A stretch of DNA of 64,000 nt. Source: Paratrimastix pyriformis. Its lineage: Eukaryota; Preaxostyla; Paratrimastigidae. The notes under the pieces were generated by a model, which was not told where the DNA came from, searched no databases, and saw only the letters and a program-made list of their open reading frames with translations. The stretch is taken from the NCBI GenBank assembly GCA_027972325.1, contig JAPMOS010000001.1, positions 1,025,001 through 1,089,000 on the forward strand, written 5' to 3'. Positions 11,894 to 24,644 of the stretch are shown here, piece by piece. The first letter of the stretch is position 1. The number at the start of each line of letters is the position of its first letter. A program made the translations under genes and the position numbers.

Positions 11894-14562
11894 TCACCGC
11901 CGGACGACCCGCTCGGCGGCCACGGGGAGGAGGGGCTTCCGCAGGATGTCCAGCCGGGCGGTCAGGCGGGCCTGCTGGTGGGCCCACTGGCGCCCCTCGT
12001 CCTGGTTCGGGTCCCACAAGCCCACGCAGGCAGCAGACCCCGTGAGCACAAGACGAAGATCGCCAGACAGCAGAGGCAGTGCGAGACATGGCATTGGGGC
12101 GGACCTGGGGGGGGTTGGCAGCCCGGAGGGCATCCAATGTCACCACCCGGCCGGCTGCTGCGAAGGAGGCCGACGTTCGGAGCGGGCTGGGGCGGGGCGG
12201 GGCGGCCGACATGAGAACCTGGGGCTGCGGACTTGAGGGGACCGGCCACGGAGCCACGGGAGCGACCAGGGCCGGGGCCGGGGCCGGGGCCGGCACCGGG
12301 ACCGCAGGCTGTCCAGGTGGGGTCGGAGGCATGCAGGCAGGGGGTGCGGCACCGCTGGGCGACGGGGGCGAGTCGACGATCAGGGCGAGGGGCACCGCTC
12401 CCAAGGCGAGCAGGCCGCCATCGAGCGAGCCTCCTTGGAGGGAAGCCGCCTCGGGTGGCTGTGTGGCGGGTGGGGCAGCGGGTTCGGCCGGTGGGGCAGC
12501 GGGTTCGGCCGGTGGTTCGGCCGGTGGGGCAGCGGGTTCGGCGGGCGCCGTGGGCGCTGCGTGTTCCGTGGGTTCGGCGTGTTCCGTGGGTGCGGTCGCA
12601 GCGGATGATGAGTCAGCTGGTGTCATCCCAGCGGAGGCGACAGGGCCCGGCGCGCTCAGTGCAGCACTGGGTGCAAGAGGCTCTTCCGAGACAGCCGACG
12701 CGGGCTGCGTGATGGGGGCCGCGGATGCCTCAAGAGGCGCGACATCCCGGACCGGGCCCGGAGTGGACGGAGCCGGAACAAGTGGGGCCGCCGGGGCCGC
12801 TGTAACAGATGGAGCCGGAACAAGTGGGGCAGCCGGGGTCGGACCAGGGGGAGGGGCGGCGTGGCCGAGGGATGGGGACGAAGGAGCTTTGGTGGGCGAG
12901 GAGACCCCGGCTGCTTTCTGACGGGCGTGGGCTCGCTTGGCGAAGAACTGTTTCACGTCCCCGGGCAGGTCGAGCCCACGAACGGCCGCCAGGTACCGCG
13001 CCAAAGGCCCCGCACCTCCGGAGGCTGTCGAGGGCCGCGGCGGTGTTTGGGGAGGCTGTGGCGGGCGAGCAAGCTGCTGCGGAGCGGGCGGGCGAGCAAG
13101 GGCGGCAGGAGTCATCATTTGAGTGAGGACCTGCATCAAGGCGGCCGCAGTGATGGCCGCGTCGGCTGAGGCCGAGGGGCTCGGGGTTGGCTGTGCGAGA
13201 AAGGCCGCCGCCTCGGGGGTCAGGAGGGGAGCCGGCCCCCGATCGAGCGGTGGGAAGCCACTCGGCGCGGATGGCGGATCGCGAGCCTGAGGGCAGGGCG
13301 GGGAGACAGTGCTCGTAGACGGCGAAACGCCTGCCGACGTCGGCGCGGCCTCTGATGATTCCGCCTCGTCGAATTGGGTGGCGACGGGGCTGCAGCGATG
13401 GGACAAGGCAAAGGTCAGCTCACCCTTTGCGGGGGTGGGTGGGGGGGGGGGGGTGGGGAGGGAGGATAACAGACGGTTTCTTCTCGACGACGAGGGTTTC
13501 GCTGGGGGCGATGCCGAGCTCGAGGAGGGTCCGCTCCATGTGCTCGGGCATGAAGCAGAACCAGGTCGGGAGCGGGACGACGATGCGCAGGTCGCGGAAA
13601 GCGCCCGTGCCCCTCGCCTCTGGGACCTGCGGCTGCGCCACGATGGGCGGCGGACCTGGTTGCTGCAGGGGAGGTGGACCAGGGGGCCGCAAAAGGTGAA
13701 TGTGATGAGAGGCTGCCATTGGAAGGAGTTGACCGAAGCCGGCTTCGGCTGCGGGGGCCAGGGGTGCCGCGGGGGCTTCGGACGCAGTTGGAGCTTCGGA
13801 TGCAATTGGAGCTTCGGATGCAATTGGAGCATCGGATGCAGATGGAGCTTCGGATGCAGTTGGAGCTTCGGATGCAGATGGAGCGGAATGGAGCGGAATG
13901 GAGATCATGCTGAGTTTCTCGGCACAGAGTCGATACACTTCGCCAAGCTTGGTCGTGTTCGGGAAGCGCAACCGAAGCGAGGTGTCAAGGGCAGGGAGAC
14001 GGATCTGCGGAGCAAAAGCCGACAAATAGCCGAAAAGATTCCACGGCAAAGACCGACCAGTAAATTCGCGGTGCCAGACGAATCGGGAGGAGGTGGCGGC
14101 TCAGCTGTCGGGGCCGGCGGATGGGGAGGGGTGACTGGGGGTGATGGGGTCCGTTTCACTTTTCTGGACTCAATTTCGGCCCGGATTTTAGCAAGATTAT
14201 CGTCTTGCTCTTTCCTTTCGCGGATTTTCCTCTCTTTTTCGAGGCGTGCACGCATTTGAGATATTTCTTCGGCTGATTTGCCTTCTTCATCCCAATGGAC
14301 AATCCGTTCTGGGAACGCAAAAAAAAAAAATCTTCATGAGCGGTCGGCACCAAACCTGGCGTCCCTTGTGTGTGACGAGCAGCAGGCTGGGAATTGAGAG
14401 CATCATCTCGGGAAGGCGGAAGCCCAAACAAATGGCGATACCGAGCAGGCTAAGGGGGATGGGCAACTGGGGGAAAAAAAACGCGTGCGGACGAGACGGC
14501 CCATTTCGGATTTTCCGTCAACTTTAGTAACTGAATTTAGTGGATAGCTCAGCCGGGTCATA
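11894..14562 (-). CDS. UBX-domain protein (p97/Cdc48 cofactor type) with long disordered tail
   Basis: An N-terminal segment (WDEEGKSAEEISQM) leads into a charged helix (RARLEKERKIRERKEQDD, about 14250), the arrangement seen before the UBX domain in SAKS1/UBXN1-like proteins. The UBX ubiquitin-like fold starts at IRLPALDTSLRLRFPNTTKL (about 14010) and ends with ELGIAPSETLVVEKK (about 13490). Between the halves lies a family-atypical insert of EAPxAS repeats and Pro-rich sequence. After UBX the frame continues for about 450 residues of Pro/Ala/Thr-rich sequence, with helical patches (ARYLAAVRGLDLPGDVKQFF near 12960) and a C-terminal helix (ARLTARLDILRKP), stop at 11894. Introns start GTCCGC, GTCGGT and GTCTGT. 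The start at 14562 is a guess; upstream ATGs exist. Expected role: ubiquitin/p97 adaptor. Confidence 0.72.
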
Positions 14563-14836
14563 AGCGCAAGAAGGCGGGCAAATGGCAAATGCATCTCCTT
14601 GTTGCGAAGAGGAAGCACCACAAAGGCATACAGAACTCTAAGAAATGCACCGGGCGTCTTGCGACGAGACAGTTGCTGATAGACACACAAGCACAATGAC
14701 AAAAAGAGACGACGTCACGCGCACGCACACAGCCAACAAAAAAAATTGTACAGGAGCCCCACTGAAGAAAGAAATCTGAAGAAAAAGATACCAACAAGAA
14801 AACAGGAAGAGGGAATACAAGGGAGTGAGAGGATGC

Positions 14837-15832
14837 CTAGCTGGCACGCTGAAGGAACCAATCGAGCACCTCACGGACGCCCTCACCCGTCTTGGCGCTG
14901 GTGCTGAGGCAATTGAATTCTGTGGAGGAATGGATGTGAGTGCGAAACGAAGGGAGGTCAGACCTCGGTCCTTCATGCCGTCCACCTTAATGCCATTGGG
15001 GAAGAGGCGCTGTACGAGTTGCTCGGATGTGAGGGCGCCTGCGATATCGTTCTTGTTGCCCACGATTGAAAGAGGCACCCGAGCAAGAGCGGGCTGGTTC
15101 AGGATGAGCTTGTGGAGGGTCTCGCTGGCTTCGTCCATCTTAGCCAAGTCACTTGCGTCCACCACGTACACGATGAGGCTGGTCTTCTCCTGGAATCTGC
15201 GCACAGAAACAGTGCCGGGCAATGATTCAACAAAAATATGGCAGGAAAAAGGAGGCCACCGCAAACTGTGGGATCAGCAACACATTCATTCCATTTGTGA
15301 GGAGGCGAAAAAGAGAGAAAAAGGAGCAAAGAAAGGAAAAGAGCGGGGAGAGACCGCCTCGTCAAACCTTTTACGAAACATCATATCCCACATCAAATCC
15401 ACGACAAAGGGCAAATGAAGAGGAAGCCAGACCGTTGCCAGTGAACCCGGAAGGCTGTCGGTGCCGCCAAACAAAAGGGGATGAAGTCCCAGAAATATCT
15501 GGTGCAGACCTTGCTGCCCTGACATATCCAGAATGTTGAAAGTTTTTCCACCAACGGTGATGGGAATTGTGTCGACGCCAATCGTGGGAACAGCAGCCAT
15601 CTCTTCATCCGAGGCTGCCGGGACGGGAGGAAGACCCTCGGGAGAGGGGTCGGCAGGGTCCGATACCGTATTGGGAAGCGTTTGGGCGTGTGAGAAAATA
15701 CGGCGGCAAAGAGTTGTCTTGCCAACACCATTCAAACCTATCGGAACTGAGCTCGCCAACAAAAAAAGAACGCAACCGACCGCAGATGACAATAGACTTG
15801 CTCTGTACCTTCCTCGACATGCAAGAACCCAT
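14837..15832 (-). CDS. ARF-like small GTPase, ARL6-like, with acylation signal
   Basis: The start at 15832 gives MGSCMSRK: Gly2 fits N-myristoylation and Cys4 palmitoylation. The GTPase boxes are present: GLNGVGKTT (G1, across an intron starting GTCGGT), PTIGVD (G2 Thr), DMSGQ (G3; ARL6 has the same DMSGQ), NKND (G4) and TSAK (G5). The protein ends DWFLQRAS with the stop at 14837-14839. There is an insertion of about 30 residues between G1 and G2 and another after G3, so it is longer than a typical ARL. Introns are short, with 5' ends GTCGGT, GTTTGA and GTCTGA. ARL6/BBS3 recruits the BBSome to membranes near the cilium; assignment to ARL6 rather than another ARL is tentative. Confidence 0.75.
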
Positions 15833-16220
15833 CCTAAAAAATATAACATAAGTCTCCCAAGTGTTTTCCACCGACCTTAAATGCCCGAAGGGAGAGAAAC
15901 TGAGAAAGAGAAACTTGAGGTTGTTTCACCCCGGTGACTGAGACACGTGCCGGAGCAGCAACCACTCCAATTGCCTCCCGGCGACCGTCCCCTCTTCCGT
16001 CCCCTTCGCTGGGCAGGGCCCGGCGGAGATTTGAGGTGCTGACACGGGAAGCTGATCTCGGCGTTGGCCAGGACGAGCTGCATGTCGATACCGTTTGGGA
16101 TGTGGGTGGGCAAGAGCAGATGATGAGAATTCCAATGCCGTCATTTTCGTTGTCGATTCGGCCGATACATCGCCTTTTTTGTGCCACTGGCTAATGTGTG
16201 GAGATGATGGGAAAGATGTC
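15833..16220. other. Spacer between ARL-like and TBCC genes
   Basis: Tandem same-strand genes. The left part presumably holds the ARL-like promoter and the right part the TBCC 3' UTR. An alternative last TBCC exon in this spacer (a CAG or TAG acceptor near 16190) cannot be excluded. No RNA gene was recognised. Confidence 0.4.
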
Positions 16221-17419
16221 TTAATGCAAATCGCCAGGGAGTTGGACGGATCCGGGCGAGGTAGGCTCCTCTGCTGTTAGAAAAGGATTACACCGATTCT
16301 CCCTGCAACCATTTCGCGGACCCACAATGACATAATTGGCTGTGCTCCCCAAGGCAGTAAAATCATGAACCTCATTCCACGCATTCTGTTTGCTGATGCC
16401 GGCACGCTGCAGAAAGAGGTACGGGCAGAAAGAACAATCGAAAAAAGGCACACGGAAAGAGACCTGCAGATCATCGTCCAACTCTCGGTAGGAGAATCGG
16501 TACGTCCCGAAGGTGAGGCGAGAGCAGTGCTCGATGATGGGAGCGGTGGTGGCGGCTACGGAGAAGATCGTCTCGTGAGTGTGGTGGATCCGGAGCTATG
16601 CGGGACAAAAGTTTATCATGACCCTCCGCCAGTAAGAAGGGCAACCTGCTGGGCGGCCAGGTGGATCGTGCTGTTGAGGCACCGTTCGACAAAGACCGAG
16701 CCCCTTGCAGGGCCTAAGTAAATCCGGCAGTCGCGGACATCCCAGATCTCAACATTCGTGGCTGTGGAAACAAGCCGATCAACCGCGGAAAAGATCGGGC
16801 GCGGACCTGCAATGCCTGGAAGCCAGACGACACAATTGCGGAGGTTTTTCAGTTCGACCAGGGTGTGGTCGGCAGGGTCAAGCAGGGCGTAGAGAGTGGC
16901 TCCCTCACGCCCGGCGAATCCCCGTTGGACGGAGGACACCGGGGGAGGGAGAGCCGTCGGAGAAGCCTCTGAAGGTTGGGGTGTTTGCTGTGCCGCCGCT
17001 GGCGGAGAAGGGATGGGGTGGGGCGATGGCGTCGCCTAACGGGCCGATGGAGGGTGGCGCGAAGAGCAAGGACACCCAAACCTTGCGAGTAAAGGAGAAT
17101 GCAAACTTTTTGCGAGACCGCTTCTCGTCAATTTCTTTGTCGATGAGGCTAAAAGACTACAGAGTTGCAAAGGGGAGACAGTGAGCGAGGGAGCCGCCAA
17201 CGACCGAACCTCTTTAAATCGCTGTAGGATGTGGGGAGGAAGAGTTGCCGGGCGCTGCCTTTGCAACATTTCGTGTTTTTCCGTGCGTAATCGCAGTGCT
17301 TCTTCCGGTGAAGTGGCCAGAGTTCTCCTGATCTCTGTGAATTGGGCGTACGAGTTGGTTCGCGGGTAGGAATTAATATTGACCGGAAAGACTGCTCTCC
17401 ATCTTCGTAAGGAAATCAT
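16221..17419 (-). CDS. TBCC: Tubulin-binding cofactor C
   Basis: The N-terminal helical part has KKFAF-type residues (RSRKKFAFSF, about 17100) as in TBCC. The C-CAP/TBCC beta-helix reads LRNCVVW, then NVEIWDVRDCRIYLGPARGSV, SVFVERC and IHLAAQQ (16900-16640). LRIHHTHETIF and APIIEHCSRLTFGTYRFSY (16610-16500) follow, then NAWNEVHDF near 16360. TBCC acts with cofactors D and E in the tubulin heterodimer folding complex and as a GAP for beta-tubulin (or for ARL2/3 in the RP2 branch). The Arg expected for GAP activity (QQ-x-R) fits LAAQQLR across an intron. Introns begin GTCAAT, GTTCGG, GTTTGG, GTCCGC, GTTGCC and GTCTCT. The start is 17419; the extreme C-terminus is uncertain. Confidence 0.85.
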
Positions 17420-17460
17420 CGATCCCTCGCTCTGTTTCCCGTTTCCCGGCAGGTTCTGTC
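17420..17460. promoter_or_regulatory. Very short divergent promoter region
   Basis: Only about 41 bases separate the TBCC start codon (17419, minus) from the phosphatase start codon (17461, plus). Both transcripts must start in or near this segment; no TATA box is evident. Confidence 0.55.
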
Positions 17461-20400
17461 ATGGGCAGAGCGCTCAGTGAGAGGTTCCCCGGCACCAGGC
17501 CGTTTATGAGTCAACTCAGCACTTTGCCCTGTCCTTCTCCAACGCCGATCGTACTAAATGAACTGATTCTCGAAACTCTCCGAGACTTTGCGGAACACAG
17601 CGAGACCGTGAGCCTCCTCTCGAACATCCATCCAGATCATCCTTGGCATGCCATGGAAATGGTTGTGGGCTTTATGCTCAACAAGCCCCTGCCGTTTGCG
17701 GATTTTCTGAGTGAGTTGCTCACCCATTTTGCGCGGCATCCTTGTCCGACACTCACAGTTCGGTTCTCCGCGCAGACCACCCACCGGCTGTGCGTGCTCC
17801 TCGTGGGGCCCACCTTGTACCGGGTCAACTGCTACCTCCTTTCCACCCCCCAAGAGCTCGTGCTTCTCTCCCCGTCGTTCTTCCCCTCGACCCTCACGCA
17901 AGTCGTTGCCAAGGGCGACCCCGCCACCCTGGTGGGGCACATGTGCGATTTCAGCGAGCTCTCCTTCCGGGATCGGCTCCGAGCCTCTGCCCTCACCACA
18001 CTGGTCGAATTTGAAGCCTTCAGCCACCACTCTGGTCCGTCACTGCTCGTGGGCGCGCACGTGCTGGTGTGGGCGGTGCGGGTGGATGAAGGATTGGGGC
18101 AAGCAGCGTCCCGCTCACTGTCCACTGGCGGCCCACCCACCCGCCCCAGCTCGATATGACATTTTCCGGTCCTGGTCGAGCTACACGGATGCCCTGCGCC
18201 AGATCGGGTCGATGATCTACATGATGCGCTACAACCAGCCCATCCTGAAGGCCGGGCTGCACCTGGCCCCGGGCACGGGCCTCTTCGCCTCGCCCTCGCC
18301 TCCCCAGACCCCGGCGGGCACCCCGAGCTTCCTGGGCCCACCCAACGCCACCGGCGGCAGCCGGTGTACCTTGCCGGGTGGCTGCATCTCCACCAACCCC
18401 ACCCCGGCCCCCCTCGCGGCCCCCCCCGCCGACGGCAGCTCGCAGGCCACACCCGCGGCCACACCCGCGGCCACACCCGCGGCCACCCCGGCCGGGACCC
18501 CCTTCGGGCTGGCCCCCGGCGCCAGCGCGGCCCGGCTGTTGGAGCTGCCCTCGCTGCAGGCGACCTGGCTGCACGGCCCGGTGACCCCGCCCTGCATCAT
18601 GGAGCAGCTGCTGAGCAACTTCGAGCAGCAGTTCTTCCGGGGCCTCGCGCCCGACTTCAAGATCGAATGCGCAAACGGAGAGAAGGTCCCCGGCACCCTC
18701 CCTCCACCCCTCCCGGCCTCGACCCCCTCCCCTTCCCGCGTCCTCATTCCTTCCCGCCCTCACTCGCACACGCACACGGTACCTCTTTCCTTCTGTGTCT
18801 GATGACACACGCACAACGCACACCCCCCGCGGGGCCGCACCAGACCAAGTTCATGGAGATGTACGGGCGGCTCCTGCGGGAGGCCTACCGGACCTTCGGG
18901 CGGGAGGTCTTCACCAACACCGAGGTCGATCGGCTCCTCCGCATCGCGGACGACATCTACTCGCGGTCGGCACGCCCGCCCCCCGTTGCTCTCTCCCCCG
19001 CCCCTTCCATCCCCATCCTTTGCCCTGTCTGGCACGCACGCCCCACGACCCTCACCATCTTGCACTCTGCTCCTCCTCCTCCTTCCCCCCCCCCCCCCCC
19101 CCCCCCCCCCTCCCCTCCCCTGCGCAGGGATTTCCTGTGGAACTTCCGGGACATCTCCGATGCCGACCCGACCCGGCTGCGGCCGGGGCTGCTCTACCGG
19201 AGCTCTTCGCTGACCTACTTCCAGGACGACACCCGCCTCCACCAGTGGATCGCCAACCGGGGCCTCCGCTCCATCCTCGACCTTCGCAGCGCCGAGGAGC
19301 GCGCCTCCCACGGTCCGCTCCCTCGCACCACCCCCGATCGCACCACCCCCGTTCACACCACCCCCCGTTCACACCACCCCCGATCGCACCACCCCCGTTC
19401 ACACCACCCCGTTCGCACCACCCCCCGTTCACACCACCCGCTCACTGGCCGATCTTCTTCTTTGTCTGTCGGTCTGTCGGTCTGTCGGTCTGTCGGTCTG
19501 TCGGTCTGTCGGTCTGTCGGTCTGTCGGTCTGCGCGCGCACTGGGGTTGACGGCGCGCAGGGAACCCGGATGTGATCCGGCTGTTGCAGTACAGCAGCAG
19601 CTTTTGGCGGCGCTTCCCCAAGGTGGCCCTGGTGGAGATCCCCCTCATCGAGCGGGTCAACCCGCCCGCCTCGCAGTCGCGCGAGATGCGGCCCCAGGAC
19701 CTGGTCCAGCACCGGGTCGACGGGTACCTGCGCATGATGCGCGAGGGCCGGCCCCATCTGGGGACCTTCTTCCAGACCCTCGCCCAGGCCGTGCGCCTCT
19801 CCCAGCAGCACGCGCTGCCCTTCGAGCTGCCCCCCTCCCTGGCGGCCGCCTCGCAGGTGCCCCCTGCAGCCGCTGCCACCGCCGGCCCGGGGCCCTTCAC
19901 GAGCTCGCTCTCGACCCAGGCCCTCATCGACCCGGCCGCCGCCTCGGCCGCCATCCCCGTGGCTGTTGGCGCCGGGGGCGGCCCGGCCGGCGTCTCGGCC
20001 ACCTCGCCGGGCGACTCGCTCTTCCCTTACGGAGGCCGCTCGCCCGTGCGGGGCTCGGCCCTGCTGGCCCACTCGCCCTCGACCCACTCGCCCCTGGCCC
20101 AGTCGACCATGGCCATCCAGGAGGAGGCCGCCCCGCCCATGGCCACCTCGGCCGGCGCCGACATGCTGCCCTTCGTCGGCCCCGGGGCCACCGCCGCCGC
20201 CGCCGCCACCACCACCACCAGCACGACCCCCCTGGGGCCCTCGCGCCCCATCGGGATGCCCCAGCCCACGGGCCCCGCCCCCGGGTCGGCACAGTCGGGG
20301 TCCCACGGGGTCTCCCCCACGGGGGGCATCTCGCCCAGCCACGGGCTGCCCTGGCTCAGCAACGCCCCCATCCCCACCCCGGGCACCTCCTGGGGCAGCA

Positions 20401-21248
20401 CCGGCAGCGGCAGCGGCAGCAGCACCACGAGCGGCTTCGTGGGCATCCAGCGGGGCCCCACCCTGGGCATCCCGCCCCGGAGCTCCTCGCCCGGCATGTA
20501 CCCGCTGGCCTCGACGCCCCCCAGCGAGCGGGCCGTCAAGCTGCCCGGGGTCTTCCACTGCTCGACGGGGGTCGACCGGACCGGGGTCTGCTCGGCCCTG
20601 CTGCTGCTGCTGCTGGAGACCCCCAGGGAGCAGATCCTCTGCGACTTCATGATGTCCGGCTCGCACACCATCGAGTACTACAGGTCCGGCCCCGCTTGGG
20701 TGTGTGTGTGTGCGTGTGTGCGTGCGTGGGAGGGAGGGGGGTGGGAGGGGATGGCATGTTCCCCTGTTCTTCATCAACCCCTCCCCCTCCTCCCCTCTCC
20801 CCGCCCCGCGACACGCAGCGAGCTGATCTTCCACGAGGTCGACCAGGCCGGGGGCGTGCGGCCCTTCCTGGAGGCGTGCGGGGTGACGGCCGAGGAGATT
20901 GCCACCATCCGGGGCGCATTCCTCAGGACCCCGACCCCGCCGACCAGACCGCCCGCATCCCCACCCCCAGCCATCCCCGGTCCCGCCCACCCCCGCCCCA
21001 ACACCCTTCCACTGATTCCTCCTCCCCGACCGAGTCGGCACGCGCCCCCTGTTCAATTGCCTGATCCAGGATGTGCCCCTCTGTCACCCCAATGGTCCTC
21101 CCTTTCGCCTTTTTGTGTCCATCGTTTTTTGGTGTGTTGTTGGCTTTGGCTCCATCCACATCTCGTTCCACCAACATCTCCTGCTTTTGTTAAACTCGCT
21201 CATTTCGGGCCATTTTTTCCTCCCCCCTCTCCTCATCATCGGTTCTGA
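17461..21248 (+). CDS. Protein tyrosine phosphatase (Y_phosphatase3/Siw14-like), with large inserts
   Basis: A long N-terminal region of no recognised fold (17461-18690) is followed by an acidic helical exon. The phosphatase domain then begins: FLWNFRDISDADPTRLRPG, LLYRSSSL, GLRSILDLRSAEER (19130-19310), NPDVIRLL and later the P-loop HCSTGVDRTG (about 20560), with Cys, Arg and the DRTGV signature of the family. Between the first half and the P-loop is an insert of roughly 250 residues rich in Pro, Ala, Ser and Gly (19810-20540). The domain closes with ELIFHEVDQAGG and VTAEEIATIRGAFL (20820-20930). Related enzymes remove phosphate from phosphotyrosine, inositol pyrophosphates or phosphoinositides; substrate unknown. 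Introns begin GTCCGT, GTCCCC, GTCGGC, GTCCGC and GTCCGG. The C-terminal end is uncertain; the first in-frame stop is at 21246. Confidence 0.8.
19320..19560 (+). repeat. Intron repeats: ACACCACCCCCGTTC units and (GTCTGTCG)n
   Basis: A single intron of the phosphatase gene (5' end GTCCGC near 19314, 3' end GCGCGCAG). It holds two repeat blocks: a C-rich imperfect 12-15-mer (19325-19440) and a clean GTCTGTCG-type octamer array (about 19465-19531). Confidence 0.7.
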
Positions 21249-21397
21249 TTTTATTCTGTCAGATTGTTCTGAAAATTCTGTGTTTGAGAGCGTAAATACG
21301 AGTCGAAATATCCACATTGTGCACACGGGAAGACGGGAGAAACGTCGCCCGTTACCTTCAAGAACCCAAGGTACCTGAGACTCGCTCGCACTTTGAA

Positions 21398-22231
21398 ATG
21401 AGTGAGACCGAGTCAGGCCCTCAGCCGCAACAGGGACCACCACCCGAAGAAACCGAAATCTCCAAGCCGGAAGAGCCGGAAGATTTATTGAAATGGAGTC
21501 TTTCGTCTGTTTTTCAACATCACTTAAGCGTCCTATGTTTTTGCTCCAGGTACTCTTTTGGTTTTGAGGCCTCTCGCCGTAACAATCTATTTGTTCTTCA
21601 GGACGAGTTGTTTGCCTTTGTTTCGGGGAATTACGTCGTTTTCTACAACACGCAAACCCATGCTGAAAGGCCCGCGCCTTCGGATCCCCCCACACATGAC
21701 ACCGAATCTTTCCCCTCGGAGCAGCTTCATCGCAGGCAAGAATCAGGGTACTGGAGCTTTCACGGTCAGCCTCATCTCACCGATGCCTTCTATCTCATCA
21801 CCGATCCATCCCCTGGCAGGTGCACCCCTCCAAAAAGTACGTTGTCGTTGGTGAAAAGGGGCCCAATCCGGAGATTCTGATCTACGAATACCCCTCGCTG
21901 GAGCTGAAGCAGGTCCTCAGCAAGGGTACCGAGGCCGGCTACTCGGGTCCGCCCGGCGCCATTCCCCCCCCCCCCCCCCCCCCCCCCAGGGCCAGGCAGG
22001 AGGCAGAGGACAGAGCCGTGGTGAACGCCCCTCACCGACCCATGGATGTGTCTGTCGGGACAGTGCTGGGCTTCAACGAGGAGGGCGACCGGCTGGCCTC
22101 TGTGGGCATGTTCCCCGACTTCATGCTCACCCTGTGGAGCTGGCGCGAGGGCCGGGTCCTCCTCAAGAGCAAGGCCTTCTCCCAGGTCGCCCACCCCCGG
22201 CCAGCCAGCCGCCAGCCAGCCCGCCAGCCAG

Positions 22232-22268
<37 letters not shown>

Positions 22269-24610
22269 AGCTCCACCTGCTCACGCACGGTACGGCACGG
22301 CCCCTCGTCTCTCCTCTCCGGGTTGGCTCCCCTGGCAGGACGTGTACCGGGTGGCCTTCTCGCCCTACAACCCGGGTGCCCTGTGCACGTCGGGCATGGG
22401 GCACATCAAGTTCTGGAAGATGGCCGTCACCTTCACGGGCCTCAAGCTCAAGGGCGACCTGGGCAAGTTCGGCAACATCGAGCTCTCCGACATCGCCGGT
22501 CGGCAGCCCCCCCCCCCCCCCCCCCGATCCTCCCCTTCCTCCCCACCAGCGGGCAGGGGCTCCCGGGGAGAGCACGGAGGCAGCGGGGCAGAGCTGGGAG
22601 TGTCGAGACGATGGTGCGGCCCTCAGCTGGGTCTCAACTCATGCCCCTGGCCCCTCCTCGGCTGGCTCCCGCGCAGGCTTCGTGGAGCTGCCCGACGGCA
22701 AGGTGGTCAGCGGCACCGAGGCGGGCACCCTGCTGCTGTGGGACGGGATCCTCATCAAGACCCAGTTCGGCCGCACCCCGACACGCCCTGCCACACGGGC
22801 ATGATCGAGGTCTGCCCCCCCCCCCCCCCCCCCCCCACGCCACGCCACGCCACGCCACGCCACGCCACGCCACGCCACGCCACGCCACGCCAGGCCACAG
22901 GCCCACCTCCACTCCTGCCTCGGCGCGGATGGTCCTCCGTCACCCTCGGCTGCGCTTTCGGGGGCGGCTGCGGGTGGGGGCGGCGTCTGTGGCGGGCAGG
23001 TTGTGCGGTACGACGGGCCCAGCAAGCAGCTCATCACGGCGGGCCACGACGGGGCCATCCGCTGGTGGGCGCTGCCGGGGGGCGACGAGGAGAGCCCCAA
23101 CCCGGCCCTGCTGCAGCCCCTGCCCTGCCTCCGCGAGGTGCGGCTGCCCGGGCGGGCCCAGATCCGGTCCCTGCTGCCATGCACCAACTACTGGCTCATC
23201 CAGGACGGGGCCGGGGCCCTGACCAAGCTCTACTACCAGTCCTCCCTCACCACCCGCGTCCTCCAGTTCCCCGCCGGTCCGCGCGCCCCCCCGCACCCCA
23301 CGGGCCGCGCCGCCCCCCCCACCGCCCCCCGGCCATCGTCCCCGACACCATCACGCCAACCACCCACCCACCCCACCACCACCGATCCACCCCCCCGGCA
23401 GGCGCTGTGAGCGGGGTTGCCATCCAGGGCGGCACGGGCGGCCAGCGGCACGGGGGCAAGGGGGCCGCCATCGCGGTGGCCGTGCGGGACGGCTCGGTGC
23501 GGCTGTACGACGGGGCCCAGCGGCGCCTCATCTGCGCCCGCCAGTGGGCCCTGGAGGACCGCCCCGCCGCCCCCGCCGAGGGCGCCCCCGCCAGCAGCCA
23601 GCCGGCCGGCCAGCCCCTCGCCGCCACCTGCGTCCTGTGGGCCCCCCAGGCCCGTCCCCACCCCACCCCACCCCACCCCACCACCACCCCCCCTCCCACT
23701 CCACCCACCCCCCTCCCTCCACCCCACTCCACTCCACCCCACCCCTGGCATCTCCCCGGGAGGAGTCCCATCTCATGGCGCCGGCCTTTGGTCTGGGGGG
23801 GGTGGGAGAGCAGGAAGTGGACCCGACGGGGCGGGTGGTGTATGCGGCTTCTCGGACGGCGTCCTCCGCGTGGCGGCCGTGGCCCAGCCCGATGCCGAGC
23901 CCGGCCGGGTGGCCAGGCCGGTCCTGCGGCTGCTGGAGGTGCGCAAGCCCCACCGGGCCGCCATCACGGGATGGCCTTCAGCCCCGACGCCAGGCCCGCC
24001 GCCCCGCTGCCTTCCACTCCACCCCATTCTATGCCCCGCCCCGCCCGCCCCCCCCCCCCCGCCCCCCCGCCCCCCCCCCCCCCCCCCCCCCCGCCCCGCC
24101 CCGCCCCGCCCCGCCCCGCCCCGCCCCGCCCCGCCCACCGAGACCGACGCACCCACGCCGCTCCCTTTCCCCCTCTGTGCTGCCGTCTCATTCGACTGGG
24201 CGCACGGGCGCGACGGATGGGCGCGCAGGCTGCTGGTGACGGGCTCGGCGGACGGGACGCTGTTCTTCTTCGCCACCCGGCCCCGGGAGGGTCAGCCCAA
24301 GGGCCCCATCGGTCCGCCCGCCCCGCCGCCCCGCCTGCCCCCCTTCTGCCGCCCGGCCCTTCGCCGCTCCCTTTTGCCCACCGGCGCCCTTGGTGGGGGC
24401 TGCCAGGGCTGGTCCGGGTGGGGCAGCAGCCGATCATCTCGGTGGCCTGGCGGCCGGCCGTGCGGGTCGAGGGCCAGCCCGAGGTGCCCCCGACGGTGCT
24501 CGTCTGCTTCCAGGACGGCACCCTGGCCGAGGTGGTCGCCCCGCCGCCCGCCGCCCAGCCCGAGGGGGCCGACTCGTTCGTGCTGGACATCCCCCACACC
24601 CAGGCCAAGG

Positions 24611-24644
<34 letters not shown>

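Noticed and set aside
13790-13900. Repeat GGAGCTTCGGATGC in the UBX gene as an intron repeat
   Set aside because: It encodes EAPxAS in frame between the UBX halves with no donor or acceptor around it, so it was kept as coding.
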